Positions 46,557 through 56,445 of a stretch of DNA of 64,000 nt are shown here, in pieces. A program made the translations under genes and the position numbers. The notes below the pieces were generated by a model. It was not told the DNA's origin and did not search any database. It was given only the letters and a program-made list of their open reading frames with translations. Positions within the stretch are counted from its first letter, which is position 1, and each line of letters opens with the position of its first letter. This stretch comes from Oikopleura dioica (Eukaryota; Chordata; Appendicularia; Copelata; Oikopleuridae). The stretch lies in the NCBI GenBank assembly GCA_907165135.1, contig OU015569.1, positions 4,712,001 through 4,776,000 on the forward strand. The letters are read 5' to 3'.

Positions 46557-47117
46557 TTAGCTTTTGATCAGATAGACAGAATTTAAGTGACGTCGATAAA
46601 AACTCACCTTTCTACAGAAAAATGCAAAGCCGGAATCTGATTCTAAAAAATCGAGAAATGCTTTATGAATTTCAGGATTTCGATGCTCGAGCGCAGCGTC
46701 CGGAAAATCTGATTTTAGATTTGATACTGCCAGTCCGAATATTGAAAAGATGCTGAAGCCAGAGTCGGCGAAGTACTCTTGGTGCAACTTCCCCCAGCAC
46801 AGTCCCGGTCGTTTGTTCTGAAAGGATAGTTTTGAACTTTTTTGAGAATATATCCATGTTTCTCTCTTTCTCTTTTTAAAGGACAACGTCATTAAAAAGC
46901 TGTTTTCTTTTAACTGGGCGTGCGAGCTAAACACAAAAGGATCTATTGATAGCCATCGAGTTCCTTTCTCTAAGGACCTGTCTCCGGAAATCGAGCGCTC
47001 CATTTTTTTGCAATGAGTCGCAAGGGGATCAGGTTTTTCGTTTTTTTTCGGGGATTTTTTAGGACCCGAGGCGGAAATCACCCGCCGCCGTTTTATTGCT
47101 TGAGCGATAATGCGCAA
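46557..47117 (-). CDS. Unrecognised basic protein, possible gene
   Basis: A 186-codon open frame begins MRIIAQAIKRRRVISASGPK and carries a Lys-rich N-terminus, then GLCWGKLHQEYFADSGFSIF and a C-terminal LDFLESDSGFAFFCRK. A strong donor (AAG|gtgagt) right after FCRK leads in phase to a short exon (KITDSIARTVL and stop) near 46480, which suggests a true 3' end. A frame of this length can occur by chance and no domain is seen. Confidence 0.35.
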   Translation of the reverse strand: MRIIAQAIKRRRVISASGPKKSPKKNEKPDPLATHCKKMERSISGDRSLEKGTRWLSIDPFVFSSHAQLKENSFLMTLSFKKRKRETWIYSQKSSKLSFQNKRPGLCWGKLHQEYFADSGFSIFSIFGLAVSNLKSDFPDAALEHRNPEIHKAFLDFLESDSGFAFFCRKVSFYRRHLNSVYLIKS

Positions 47118-47977
47118 TATTTAGGACTCGGGCTTTGGCACAGGCAGAAGTTCGCGGAGAAATAGAATAAATCAACAACGCAGGGGTCAAAGTGTGCGGC
47201 GGGGGTTTTATTGCAGACAAAGCGGAATTTTAGCTGCGTATGCGTTTTTTCCTTTTTGGAAAAGAAAGAAATAAGCTAATATTGAAAAATTCCTCCCTCT
47301 TCACATATTCTAATTCACAAAAATTCATGTCCTCTCACTGTTATTGTGAAAATTTGCCCAAAAGAACTTAATTGGACTGGGATCAAAAACGACCGTCGAT
47401 CGAGGATAATCCTTTTTATTTATATTGCACTTACGAATGAATTCTAACCATCTTTGAGGAGTTTAAATCTCTATGCTTCAATTAGCGAAATTAATAAAAA
47501 TTGGAGGGGATCGCTCTCGGAGTATTTCGCTGGATCGCACGCTTGGGAGGATGTAAAAGGACATAAGGTGCCATAGACTCGTAAAAAGTATATTAATCGA
47601 GGCTGATCAAATCGCCGAAATCGAAAGTCTGCCACTCAAAATCTTACGATTAGTGTTAATTCTCGCGCTCGCTGAAAGAGCAGAGAATGATTATTCTTAC
47701 ATAGTAAAATTAGTTTTACGCGTCCAGTCTTTTTTGTTCATGATTCAGATGAATTTTAATGCCTCCAAATGGAGCTTCATTATCTTACAATCGGAAATCA
47801 CACGAATGACTACTCCGAAAATATCTTTATTGATTTATTCCTCAGCAATTTCAATGTCTCAACAAAATGACAGTGATGCTCGATAAATCTACTAAAAAGA
47901 GAAGATCTCTTCTGAAGATCTCTTCTATGTCTTCAGAAAATATTATTAAATTTCTAAGCTAATTTCCATGCCCGATC
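47118..47977. other. No gene seen
   Basis: Short frames only. Near 47900 a 12-base palindrome GAAGATCTCTTC occurs twice in tandem. Confidence 0.4.
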
Positions 47978-48725
47978 CTATTTTTTGATAAGTTTCACTT
48001 CCGTCTCGTGTGGTCCGTTAATTGCTGCAGTCTTACGATAGTCATAAAAAGCTGACTTACGTTTACAACTGGATTCTGGACGTTGTAGTACGCGACTGTT
48101 TCTGGCCGCGCCAGGACGATCGCTCTTGTTTTCTTCTCCTTGTTGAATGCTTTCCCAATAAGTAATTCATTGATCCACTGCCAGGTCGGGAGGACCGTTT
48201 CGTACTCTAGTTTTCCTCCTGAGAGTGCTTCTGTAACTGGTCAACAAACGATTCCCTCTTTGTTATTAAAAAATGCATGTAAGATGTGGAAAGCATGATT
48301 AATAAAACGGTATTTCTCTATTTGGCAAATCTGTGCCATGTCTATTGATTATAACCTGAAAATCGATTGCAAAAGTACGCCATGTGTGTAATTTCAAGCA
48401 GAGGTCACAAGCCGCCCGCGAAAGTATAAAAAGATTCAATTTTCCGCAGGTTTCATGCAATTACCACGCACTACCGCTTTCATCTGATTCAGATGAGCCT
48501 TCTTTTTAAATCCAAAATTAAAAGCTCCAAAATTGAAGAGCTTCGATTCAAATCTCTTCGGAACTGATCTGCAAAAAAGTTCATAAGGTTTTGCATGCTG
48601 ACCCTAAAGATATGCATTCTCTTACTTATAAGTGGGAATATTCGTCGACAGGATCAGAAGAAGGAGAGTTTTCAGACGAGTGGATAGGATCCACTCAAGC
48701 GAAAACAAATGACGACGTTGGTGAT
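47978..48725 (-). CDS. Small secreted or membrane protein, unrecognised
   Basis: Four short exons with matching phases: 48725-48626, 48568-48468, 48236-48061, 48031-47978. Exon 1 has a hydrophobic stretch (TRLKTLLLLILSTNIPTY), probably a signal peptide. Later exons read SVPKRFESKLFNFGAFNFGF, LTEALSGGKLEYETVLPTWQ, WINELLIGKAFNKEKKTRAI, VLARPETVAYYNVQNPVV and HETEVKLIKK. The third intron is only 29 nt. I find no ATG in frame upstream of 48725, so the first exon is incomplete. Each exon is too short to stand out alone; phase agreement across three introns is the evidence. No family recognised. Confidence 0.6.
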
Positions 48726-49299
48726 CTCAAGGGTTAGCGACTTTGCTTAGTGAATGGAAATTTCAAGGGCCGAGCGGTGACTTATCGGCCACGGTGTTAA
48801 ACGGAAAGATCACTCGCCACTTCGATTAAGCGGACATAATTAGGGGAGACAGCTAGGTAAGCAGCCTGTCAACTTTTTGTCAGAAAGGCAAACGTTTCTT
48901 TTTATTAATAATTCAATTTTAACTTGAATGAATTTTTCATCTGGCGGATAATACCTGACACATTCTGGATATGTCCGACAAAATAATCTTTTAGATATAG
49001 AATACTTAATCTAGTATTCTATTGATAATAAAAGAAATCAACCATATTTCAGGAGTAACTCGACCCTACGCTTATAAGAATAGACGCTATTCTAGTTCTT
49101 TCGAGAAGCACTTTCTTCCTGTACCCGACTGGATGATTTGACTGGCGGATTACTTTTTATTGTTTCCGGATCTTGTCATTGTTCCTTGGAGAATATAAAT
49201 TTAACTTTCATTGAAATGATCTCACAACGCCCCGCCGTGATTGAAAAAGTAAGACTCAGACTCTTGACCTTTGAAAGTTTTTTAAAGAGATTAATTAGA

Positions 49300-49858
49300 A
49301 TGAAGATACTGGACACTTTACTCGCAGCAGTTGCGCTTGGAAATACAATTCGAGAGGATGATGGGAGCAGCCCTAACTCGAATACGATCATTATGATAAA
49401 CATGAACGCAGCGAACGTCCAGATGAACATGGGGGACTTCACGGACACGGGAGCGTCTGAAGGGATCTTCACGGATAGCAAGTCTTGGCAATACGTTTCT
49501 CCGAATAATCGAGAGAAGGAAATTGGCCAACGCACTCTATCGCCATTATCTAACACAACTTATCAAAGATCAGAGTCATCCATCATAATTGTGATCATAA
49601 TAAGTGATAATAAAAATTATCACTTGATAGGGGATTTGGAACCGAAAATGAAATGATGAAAAGCCAAAAAAATAGATCGACGATGTCATGGCAATGCCTA
49701 GCGTGCAGGCGGGAGTAGAAGTACTTGGTAAGAACATGCCCGGTTTCAACACCTTCTACGACGCTATGCTTGTCTCTGTGCCGGAAGAAACGACCGAGAA
49801 AAAGGGCTTTTGGCAGCGGACTCGAGAGGACTGTCCCGTCATGTCCCGCATTCTCTGA
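49300..49858 (+). CDS. Secreted protein, unrecognised
   Basis: The signal peptide MKILDTLLAAVALGNTIRED sets the start. A Ser/Asn/Met-rich segment follows (SNTIIMINMNAANVQMNMGD), then FTDTGASEGIFTDSKSWQYV. After an intron ending in 'aaaatag' near 49672, a last exon reads IDDVMAMPSVQAGVEVLGKN, MPGFNTFYDAMLVSVPEETT, GFWQRTREDCPVMSRIL and stops at 49858. The donor is probably ATT|gtgatc near 49590. An AATAAA follows at about 49882. The protein would be short and extracellular. Confidence 0.6.
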
Positions 49859-49880
49859 TTCGAAGGAACACACACTTTCT

Positions 49881-50090
49881 TTAATAAAATCTTTGTTTGA
49901 CCATTCCTGTGTTGCTTTCGTCTCCGCATACATTTCCCGTCACTAAAGCTTCTATGACCTTTCTTCTCTCGTCGAAGTCTTCTAACGAGTCTAAACTTTC
50001 AATTTGAAAAGTTAGCTCCCCGGAGTGCCATAAATGGACTCGATTGAAAAAGATCTTTTTAACACCAACCGATGATGAATAGACACTCAT
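49881..50090 (-). CDS. Short open frame, possibly coding
   Basis: Starts MSVYSSSVGVKKIFFNRVHL and continues SGELTFQIESLDSLEDFDER, RKVIEALVTGN to the stop. Composition looks protein-like and it could be a terminal exon of the NACHT-like gene upstream. It overlaps the polyadenylation region of the convergent plus-strand gene. No domain. Confidence 0.35.
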   Translation of the reverse strand: MSVYSSSVGVKKIFFNRVHLWHSGELTFQIESLDSLEDFDERRKVIEALVTGNVCGDESNTGMVKQRFY

Positions 50091-50316
50091 CCGGAGAGTC
50101 AGAAATTATTTTGAGTGCGTTCGCTCTTCTATGCACGTTTCCTGGCAGGTGTTCATTGTGATTGATCGCCTAGCCCCAAGAGTCCCATCCTCGACCCTTC
50201 AAACGAACTTGCCGAATTATGTGCGCTATTAAAGTCTTAAGACTATATTTTTTAATAAAACCGAAATCGGTTATTTATCAATACGAAACTAAATGTATAA
50301 TTTATTTTGACAAATT

Positions 50317-50716
50317 CTAAAAATAAGATTCTTTCCCAGAATGGATACTAAAATTCCAGTCAAAATTATTCCCTGGGTGGGAGAGTCCAAAAACGAACAC
50401 CTTTCCTGGAGCGTTTCCTTGAAACTCAGCTGGGAGAAGAATCTCGCCTAAGCTGCATTCTTTCTTTTTGGCAAATGTCTTGAGGTGGATGAAGAAGGTG
50501 AAGGTGTCTGGATACTTTTCTTGCTGTATTTTGAGAATTCTTCTGGCAAAGAGCGTTTTCCCATTTCCAGCTTCGGCCAGGAGCACCATCTAAATCGCTT
50601 GATAGAGGAATGTTTGTTGTGACGTAAATCAACTGTATTCGGATTGTTAGCAAATGGCTCGCGAATAAATTTGCATTAACTAGCAACTTGTTGACATTGT
50701 TCAGTTCAGCCACCAT
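50317..50716 (-). CDS. Truncated NACHT/P-loop NTPase-like protein
   Basis: Two exons join across a 44-nt GT-AG intron in phase 0. Exon 1 reads MVAELNNVNKLLVNANLFAS. Exon 2 opens with a Walker A loop (MVLLAEAGNGKTLFARRILK) and continues QEKYPDTFTFFIHLKTFAKK, the start of a NACHT-like fold with the expected F-x-F/hydrophobic strand. It then stops after about 110 residues, with no Walker B, sensor or leucine-rich repeats. NACHT proteins act in innate immunity and cell death. This one is either a remnant or an unusual short form, perhaps with further exons to 49881. Its start codon lies about 20 bases from the start of a plus-strand gene. Confidence 0.55.
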
Positions 50717-50735
50717 TAAAAATACACATTTAAAA

Positions 50736-50902
50736 TGGCAGAGGTAAAGAGTTGCTAAACTTTGATTAAAAGTGAATTTTCTTAGAACGCGAAAGTCGAG
50801 CTATTGAAGCAAGTGATTCAAGACAAAAACGATCAAATAGCTCGACTTGAAGAAGCCGTCAGAAAATTAAAAAGGCCGCGCTCCTCAATTTTGATCATTT
50901 GA
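50736..50902 (+). CDS. Small coiled-coil protein (42 residues)
   Basis: Exon 1 is only MAE, followed by a GT-AG intron of about 45 nt and then NAKVELLKQVIQDKNDQIAR, LEEAVRKLKRPRSSILII and a stop. The middle is a clean heptad pattern. It may be a separate cistron upstream of the SH3 protein (51-base gap, with an AG acceptor just before its start), or the first part of a longer SH3 protein if an alternative splice is used. Confidence 0.55.
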
Positions 50903-50953
50903 TAGAAAAATTGCATTTGTGAGCTTCGAAAAAGAATCACCAGGGATCAATCA

Positions 50954-51244
50954 ATGCAAATAGATCGCCAGCAGAAGACCGTCACCGCCATCCGTATGCT
51001 CGTGGAGCCGGGAAAAGGATCAGTCGCCTTCGCCAAGCACGACTACGAGGCCAGTGAATCGGGCGAAATCAGTTTTAGCAAAGGCCAACGAATAATGGTA
51101 TCAATTCTCTATTGCATGTGTCTCAATAAATATCTATTAAAGCTACTGGAAAAACCAGACGCTGAGGGATGGGCCCGAGGACGAACCGAGGATGGAAGCG
51201 AAGCGATCTTTCCCATCGATTTTCTGGACATAGTTACCTTGTGA
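50954..51244 (+). CDS. Small SH3-domain protein
   Basis: Two exons with a 45-nt GT-AG intron (after GQRIM, 51096; resuming at LLEKPD, 51143) give about 80 residues. The SH3 domain fills the C-terminal 60: SVAFAKHDYEASESGEISFS, KGQRIMLLEKPDAEGWARGR, EDGSEAIFPIDFLDIV. These cover the ALYDY-like start, the acidic RT loop, the conserved Trp and the FP-x-x-F end. SH3 domains bind Pro-rich ligands, often in cytoskeletal or endocytic adaptors. The start MQIDRQQ is preceded by an AG acceptor, which would suit trans-splicing of a downstream cistron. Confidence 0.8.
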   Translation: MQIDRQQKTVTAIRMLVEPGKGSVAFAKHDYEASESGEISFSKGQRIMVSILYCMCLNKYLLKLLEKPDAEGWARGRTEDGSEAIFPIDFLDIVTL

Positions 51245-51707
51245 TCTGTGTTAAATACATTCGCCACAAGTTCTTCTTCGCTTATTGACTTTTGAAAGAT
51301 TGGGTCTTCTTGAACTACGCTTACAAATTGGTTCATTACCGTAACTCGAATACAACAATTTATAAAGATCCATTAATGGACCGTTCCCATAAGATGTGCT
51401 TTTGATCTTTTCGGCAATATCCAAAAAGTTTTCCAGCGAAAATATCTTCATCGGGATATAAAGATCGGATGTATCGAAGGAGTTGTATTTACCGTCTCCG
51501 GAGTCGTCTACAACTTCTTGATCTCGTCTGAAGGCCATGTATTCAGGGTCAGGCGTCTGCATGTTTGAGTCTATGGAATACTAACTCAAACTTGGACATT
51601 TCTCGCAAGCGCGTTTTATCTACCGAGTCTGGAATATTCACTTTGGGGCGGTTCTTCGTCGGCTTCTTGTTTTTCTGAATCGCTTTTTTGCCCTTTCCTT
51701 TAGGCAT
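51109..51707 (-). CDS. Unrecognised protein with two 25-nt introns, antisense to the SH3 gene
   Basis: The start MPKGKGKKAIQKNKKPTKNR is a basic tail. The frame then runs SVDKTRLREMSKFEL, a 25-nt GT-AG intron, TPDPEYMAFRRDQEVVDDSG, YNSFDTSDLYIPMKIFSLEN, FLDIAEKIKSTSYG, GPLMDLYKLLYSSYG, a second 25-nt GT-AG intron, and VQEDPIFQKSISEEELVANV, FNTDHK. The end is either a stop right after an intron near 51215 or a read-through to 51109, which overlaps the SH3 exon on the other strand. Both tiny introns restore one continuous frame. No family recognised. Confidence 0.6.
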
Positions 51708-52784
51708 TTTCGATTTGCGCGTTTTTATCTGAACAATAAAACAATCAGCTTCTATCACCACTTGTCCCGTCTTATCTATGACGTTCGTCCCATCTTTGAT
51801 CCCACCTTCGATAGATCTCTTTATATATGTTTTTGCTTCAAGATAAATGTAGACATATGTGGAACTTTCTACTACGATCGTTTGGAGTAACGATAATGTC
51901 GATCCTGCGAGATGGAAACGTAATCTGTTGATATCCAGTTTTAACTGTATTTTCGGAGTACAGAGGATAAATCAGGTCGTTACTGGAACTTGTTCAACTG
52001 TACAAGTTGAAGTTGAGCTTCATTATATGAACAACTAGGTAGTAATTGAAATTCGAATAAATGATAGGCGTTGTACCCGAATCAAGAAGCAAATGTTTTT
52101 TTTTGTTATTTTTTTAAGTAGTAGTATCAAATGTATATTTGTGAGGTTTACGGCGGACAAAATTTTCTATAGACAAATAACTATCACCAGTGATTAGCTT
52201 ATTAGCATTGAAAACGAGTTTATTAGTAATATCGAAGGATTTGTTTTCAGTTCTTCTCTAAATTAAATGATAACAAGGTAACCTTAGGATGGCGTGAGCA
52301 TCTGGCTGTAGGTTTCAAACGTACTGAGACTTGAGTTGTAAAGATGAACGGAAAGAAGTGTCAACTTTTTACAAACACATAAACAGTTACACAGAACCCC
52401 ATCCCACAGTATATAATTTGAAGCCTTGCGCCAGATGTTTTTGAACTTGATTAAAAATGCGTTTAAAAATTTCTTATACTGTTGAACAAACGGATATTTA
52501 CAGAACGAAGTATAAGAAAGGCTTGCGATTGATAATGCAGCATCAGGAGTTTTTCTTTTGTTGGTATTTGTACGGGAGAGAAGAAGCTTTTTTGTCAGCA
52601 AGCATATGAACATTGAAAACGCGCAAAAGGATGGTAAGCACGGCTTCTTATGATTGAAACGACATGGAGTAATTACAATTATTTATATGTTTATAATACG
52701 AGCATAACGATGATCTCAACACGCGATTATCACGTGATGGTGGCTTCCTATGGTCTATTTCGGCTGAATTCTAACAGCAGAGAT
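51708..52784. other. No gene seen
   Basis: About 1.1 kb of AT-rich sequence. A minus-strand frame at 52284-52613 has no support. Confidence 0.45.
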
Positions 52785-54918
52785 TTAGCTTTGCAGTAGT
52801 CGAAATTTTTTATTCTTATTTTTGAACTTAAAAGAGGTAACAGTGGTTGCGGGCATGGCATTGCTGGATGATTTCTGAACTCGCGGAAAACTAGCTTTCT
52901 TCGTCTGTGCTTGATTCATAATACTAGCAAATTCATATTTTAGCGAAGAGAATCGGCTGATGATACGTACGGGAACTTTTTTGTCCAAATTTCTTTTATA
53001 CACAAGCCGTTCGTCGAATATCTTTCCCAAATCGCCCTTGACGGCATCTTTCTGGTTTTGTTTCACGCGCGATCGCTTAAAAATGATATATGAACTTCCT
53101 GAGAGCATGATAGTATTCTGTCGAATAGGTTTAATGATATGTTACCTTGAGCTGGCCGTCCCATATTCTATCGACGAGGCCACCAGCTTGGGCGATTTCG
53201 CTCTTGCATCTATTCGCGAAGTCGATTGGCGACTCCATCACCCTCCTGTGCATTACAGGCAAGTAGTAGACATCAGCAACAATTGCCCAACTTGTGAAAA
53301 CGCGCATCAAATAATGCAGCATCCCATACTTCGACGAGTTCCAATACGCGTCTCCGAACCAAGGGTTGTATTTGATCGCCACTGGGTACACACGGTCGCA
53401 CGCTTCGAAACTGCCCTTAATATTATAAGTTGCGTAATTATGCGATAGTCGGCAGTAGAACTGACCTTTTTGAACTGCAAAACACTCGTGTTGTTGACGC
53501 AAGTCCCTTCGGGAAAGATCAACAGCGGGTAGTTGTCATGATCGGCGCAGTGAGCGCGAAGCTTGCTCGTCACTACTTGTCGATCGCGCAGTTCTGTTCT
53601 CTCAAACCAAATGTGCTAAAGACATCATCAGGCTCAATCACTACCGATCTAAATCCTACCTTTGTACACCTGGCTAGTCTTTTCTGCCACCAGCCGAGCG
53701 CACCACCATGAGCTTGGCCGATGAGCGCATACGGTCTGTGATTGGAGAGCGTAACAACATCAAGGATTGTCGTGTGGTTAGCAACACACACTGACCCGTT
53801 CATCGGAAGATTTTCGACGGCGTGATAGTTCACAACAGCTCCAAGAGCGCGCGTGTAAATTCTGAAGGTGACGATGTTCGCCCAGTAAGCCATTTTCAGA
53901 CGCATCGAATGGTGACCGATGATGCTGACTATAATCAGGAGTTAGTATGAGTGAATTGTTTTGTCCGGGAACGCATGCCGCATGCGGAAAGTGATAAATG
54001 AAAGAAATGTGCATTTGATAAGTGAGATTAAAGGATTACTGAATTACTGGGCCAGAATTTAGGCATTGACCGCCAAAACTCTATTGCCTCTGGAGAAAGC
54101 CAGATGAAGTCGACTAGAATAGATTAGAGGTGATTCAAATCAGTCATCTAGACAATGAAACAAGACAATTGCCATTTGAATTGTACCTATAGACATGGTG
54201 ATCATCATCCAAAGGCAGCCGACAATACAAACGACAAGGCGCCAGGGGAAGATGATCATCCAGCGCCAGACAAAGCCGCCGATCCAGACAATGGACATTC
54301 GGAGGCCCAGGTTAAAGAAGCTGAAGTTATTCGTGCGCGCTATGATCAACGTCATTCAAACAAAAAATAGAGATCTTCTACCTAAAAGATTCCAGCCCCT
54401 AATCTGCTGCGAGTGGAAACACTGCGTTACTTCATCTTCTACGATTGCTTCGATTCCCGAGGAAATAAAGAAAACGGCGTCGTCGACGATTTGCTGATGG
54501 TCGGGTCGCTCGAGAACGGATTCTCTTCTAAGCCGACCAAGCTGAGAGATGGAACGATTTCTGTCGATAATTTTTCAGGGTTCGCGAGTTCGTCCATTGC
54601 TTCTTTCGTGATCAGCCTTTTCTTGGTTCTTCCTGGCTTCTCATTTGAATTTTCTTCTTCTTCTTCGATGATTTGCTCGTCTACCATATGCTGCGTCGCC
54701 CAGTTAAAAATCATGTAAAGAGCTTCTATATACTTCCTCCTGAATCCCAACTCCTTCCCCAAAATAGCAGGCACCAACGACAACAGTGAGATAATCAAGC
54801 AGTACCATAAAACTGTATGGCCGCTCACAAATGCCATCAAAATACGCACAGTCGACCATAATGCGACAATACCTTTCAAGGGTTGGTCCCGATCTTTCCC
54901 GAAAAACTTTATACTCAT
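52785..54918 (-). CDS. Glycerol-3-phosphate acyltransferase of the GPAT3/GPAT4 type
   Basis: ER enzyme acylating glycerol-3-phosphate in triacylglycerol synthesis. The N-terminus MSIKFFGKDRDQPLKGIVAL carries hydrophobic segments. A conserved VDDAVFFISSGIEAIVEDEV and WNLLARTNNFSF lead to two further hydrophobic stretches (54330-54190). The acyltransferase core has the H-x4-D block VANHTTILDV, the EGT block LIFPEGTCVNNTSVLQFKKG, and YPVAIKYNPWFGDAYWNSSK with MTSWAI-like FTSWAIVADVYYLP. It ends GGLVDRIWDGQLK, as in GPAT3/4. Exon joins, including a 45-nt intron after SLSL and an acceptor at RSRVKQNQKD, agree in phase. The C-terminal tail is longer than usual and basic. GPAT3 and GPAT4 cannot be told apart here. 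Confidence 0.93.
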
Positions 54919-55203
54919 TGAGGCAGTGCTTTGAAGAATAGAAGGATTTAGCTGCGCAGGCTATTTTGTAGCGAGTATGGCTGTGTTTACAGAGATGCGC
55001 ATTACGTAACTGGTAACATCAGCTGCTGATTACGCTTGCACAAGAACCAGTGATTATCAAAGAAGACTAGAAATGCTGCCCATGCAAATATAAAAAGTTT
55101 ATATTTGGATGCAGTATCCTTTAACTTTAACAGGTAACGTTTAACCCATAAAAGCGATATCAAAAACACAGGCGAAAATTAACCCTTCCTTTTCCAACTA
55201 AGC

Positions 55204-55477
55204 TTACTTCAGAGGACTCTCTAAAATTAAAAAAGCGCATCTCTGGTTGGCCTTTGAAAACACCGGCAAGTTTTAAAGAATTGCAATCTAGAGACTTTCA
55301 CTGCGGCAATTTGCTTGTCCCATCGAGCAAGAAGGGCACCAGTTACGCAATGCGGACAAATATTAACCCGCTCGTTATTTACAAATCAGGCGGCGTTGGG
55401 TGAGCGGTTCCTGATTTGCTCCAAATCTCCATCCAGAAACACAACGACGCCCACTGCTCCTCAGTCATCGCTGCCAT
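55204..55477 (-). CDS. Candidate microprotein (about 38 residues)
   Basis: Reads MAAMTEEQWASLCFWMEIWS, KSGTAHPTPPDL. A GT donor in the last Leu codon can join to an acceptor near 55218, giving ESPLK and a stop; without splicing it stops immediately. It contains an aromatic amphipathic helix. It is flanked by SPCS1 and GPAT on the same strand. Coding status is inferred from composition only. Confidence 0.35.
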
Positions 55478-55674
55478 GATTGCCGTTGAGTGGCGGCGCG
55501 GAAAACTAGGAAAACTCAACCTCCGAGTTCAATTCTCTTCCAAATATATCATCTGAATTAATTTTCTTAGAATTATCAATCACAACTTGTAGACAAAGAG
55601 AATCAGGCTTCAAAATATTGCACAAAAACGGAAAGTCAGTAATTTTGACTTGAACTAAAAGACAGAAAAGACGC

Positions 55675-56304
55675 TCATTCTTTCTTCTCCCAAGATGGAT
55701 ACAGTTTTGGATCGTCTTCATCGAGCTCTTCGTGCCACTAAAAATATATTTTCATAAGACTTTCGCTAGTTTTTCTGGTTCTCTTGTCAAAGACTGATTA
55801 TTGAAAGACTGATTTTGACTGCAGTAAAAATCGTCATAATACAATCGTCTTATCCCGTGTCTAGCGACAGTTACGGACGTCTTCGTTGAAAATCATCTCT
55901 TAGATTTTAGGACCTTAAGTGTGATTCCCCGAAAAAAACATTCACCTTGAGTTCTTTTTCTTGAGGGCGCAGCCAGAACCATGGAGGAATCGTCAGGAGC
56001 GATGATAAGGCCGCACCGCCGCCAAGAACGATCATGCCATTCTGAGGGAAACTGGATATCGGAGGAAAAAACGAGAACGATTCTACCTGCATGGATTCGG
56101 TTAGAAAGCCGTAAATCCAGCCAATAACGCCAGAGAGCACGAGAATCACCTGGAACATCTTTTCGGCGCGAGCCTGCCCTTTGTAATCTACGTACCTTAA
56201 TTCATATAAAATAGAGAACAAAGGCCAATTTCAATATCTTACCACCAACGGCCCATATAATTGTTGAGCCAGTCGCCGGCTTCCTGGATCAACGCAAGCA
56301 CCAT
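55675..56304 (-). CDS. SPCS1: Signal peptidase complex subunit 1 (SPC12)
   Basis: Small ER membrane subunit of signal peptidase. Exon 1 reads MVLALIQEAGDWLNNYMGRW, then YVDYKGQARAEKMFQVILVL, SGVIGWIYGFLTESMQ, and after a 45-nt intron NGMIVLGGGAALSSLLTIPP, WFWLRPQEKELKWHEELDED and DPKLYPSWEKKE. The DYKGQ-x-x-AE-x-M-x-Q motif and the two-helix hairpin with TIPPW are diagnostic. Length about 110 residues, as expected. It sits 141 bases downstream of RABIF on the same strand, a possible operon partner. Confidence 0.93.
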
Positions 56305-56445
56305 TCTATCAAATGGACATTTGAATCAATTGAAACGGATCAAATCGGATCTGTGTATAGACTTGATGAAGAAACTAAGTGGAAGTAATTGCAATTTTCC
56401 ATGATTCAAGTATGAATTAGTTAAAAGAAAATAATTTACAGAGAC

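Noticed and set aside
48614-48740. Plus-strand frame MHSLTYKWEYSSTGSEEGEF ending DVGDLKG
   Set aside because: Only about 42 codons, and the minus strand here has exons supported by three matching splice junctions.
49176-49556. 126-codon minus-strand frame over the secreted plus-strand gene
   Set aside because: The plus strand has a signal peptide, a terminal exon and a polyadenylation signal; the minus frame has none.
54155-54718. Plus-strand frames over the GPAT gene
   Set aside because: Antisense to confirmed acyltransferase exons.
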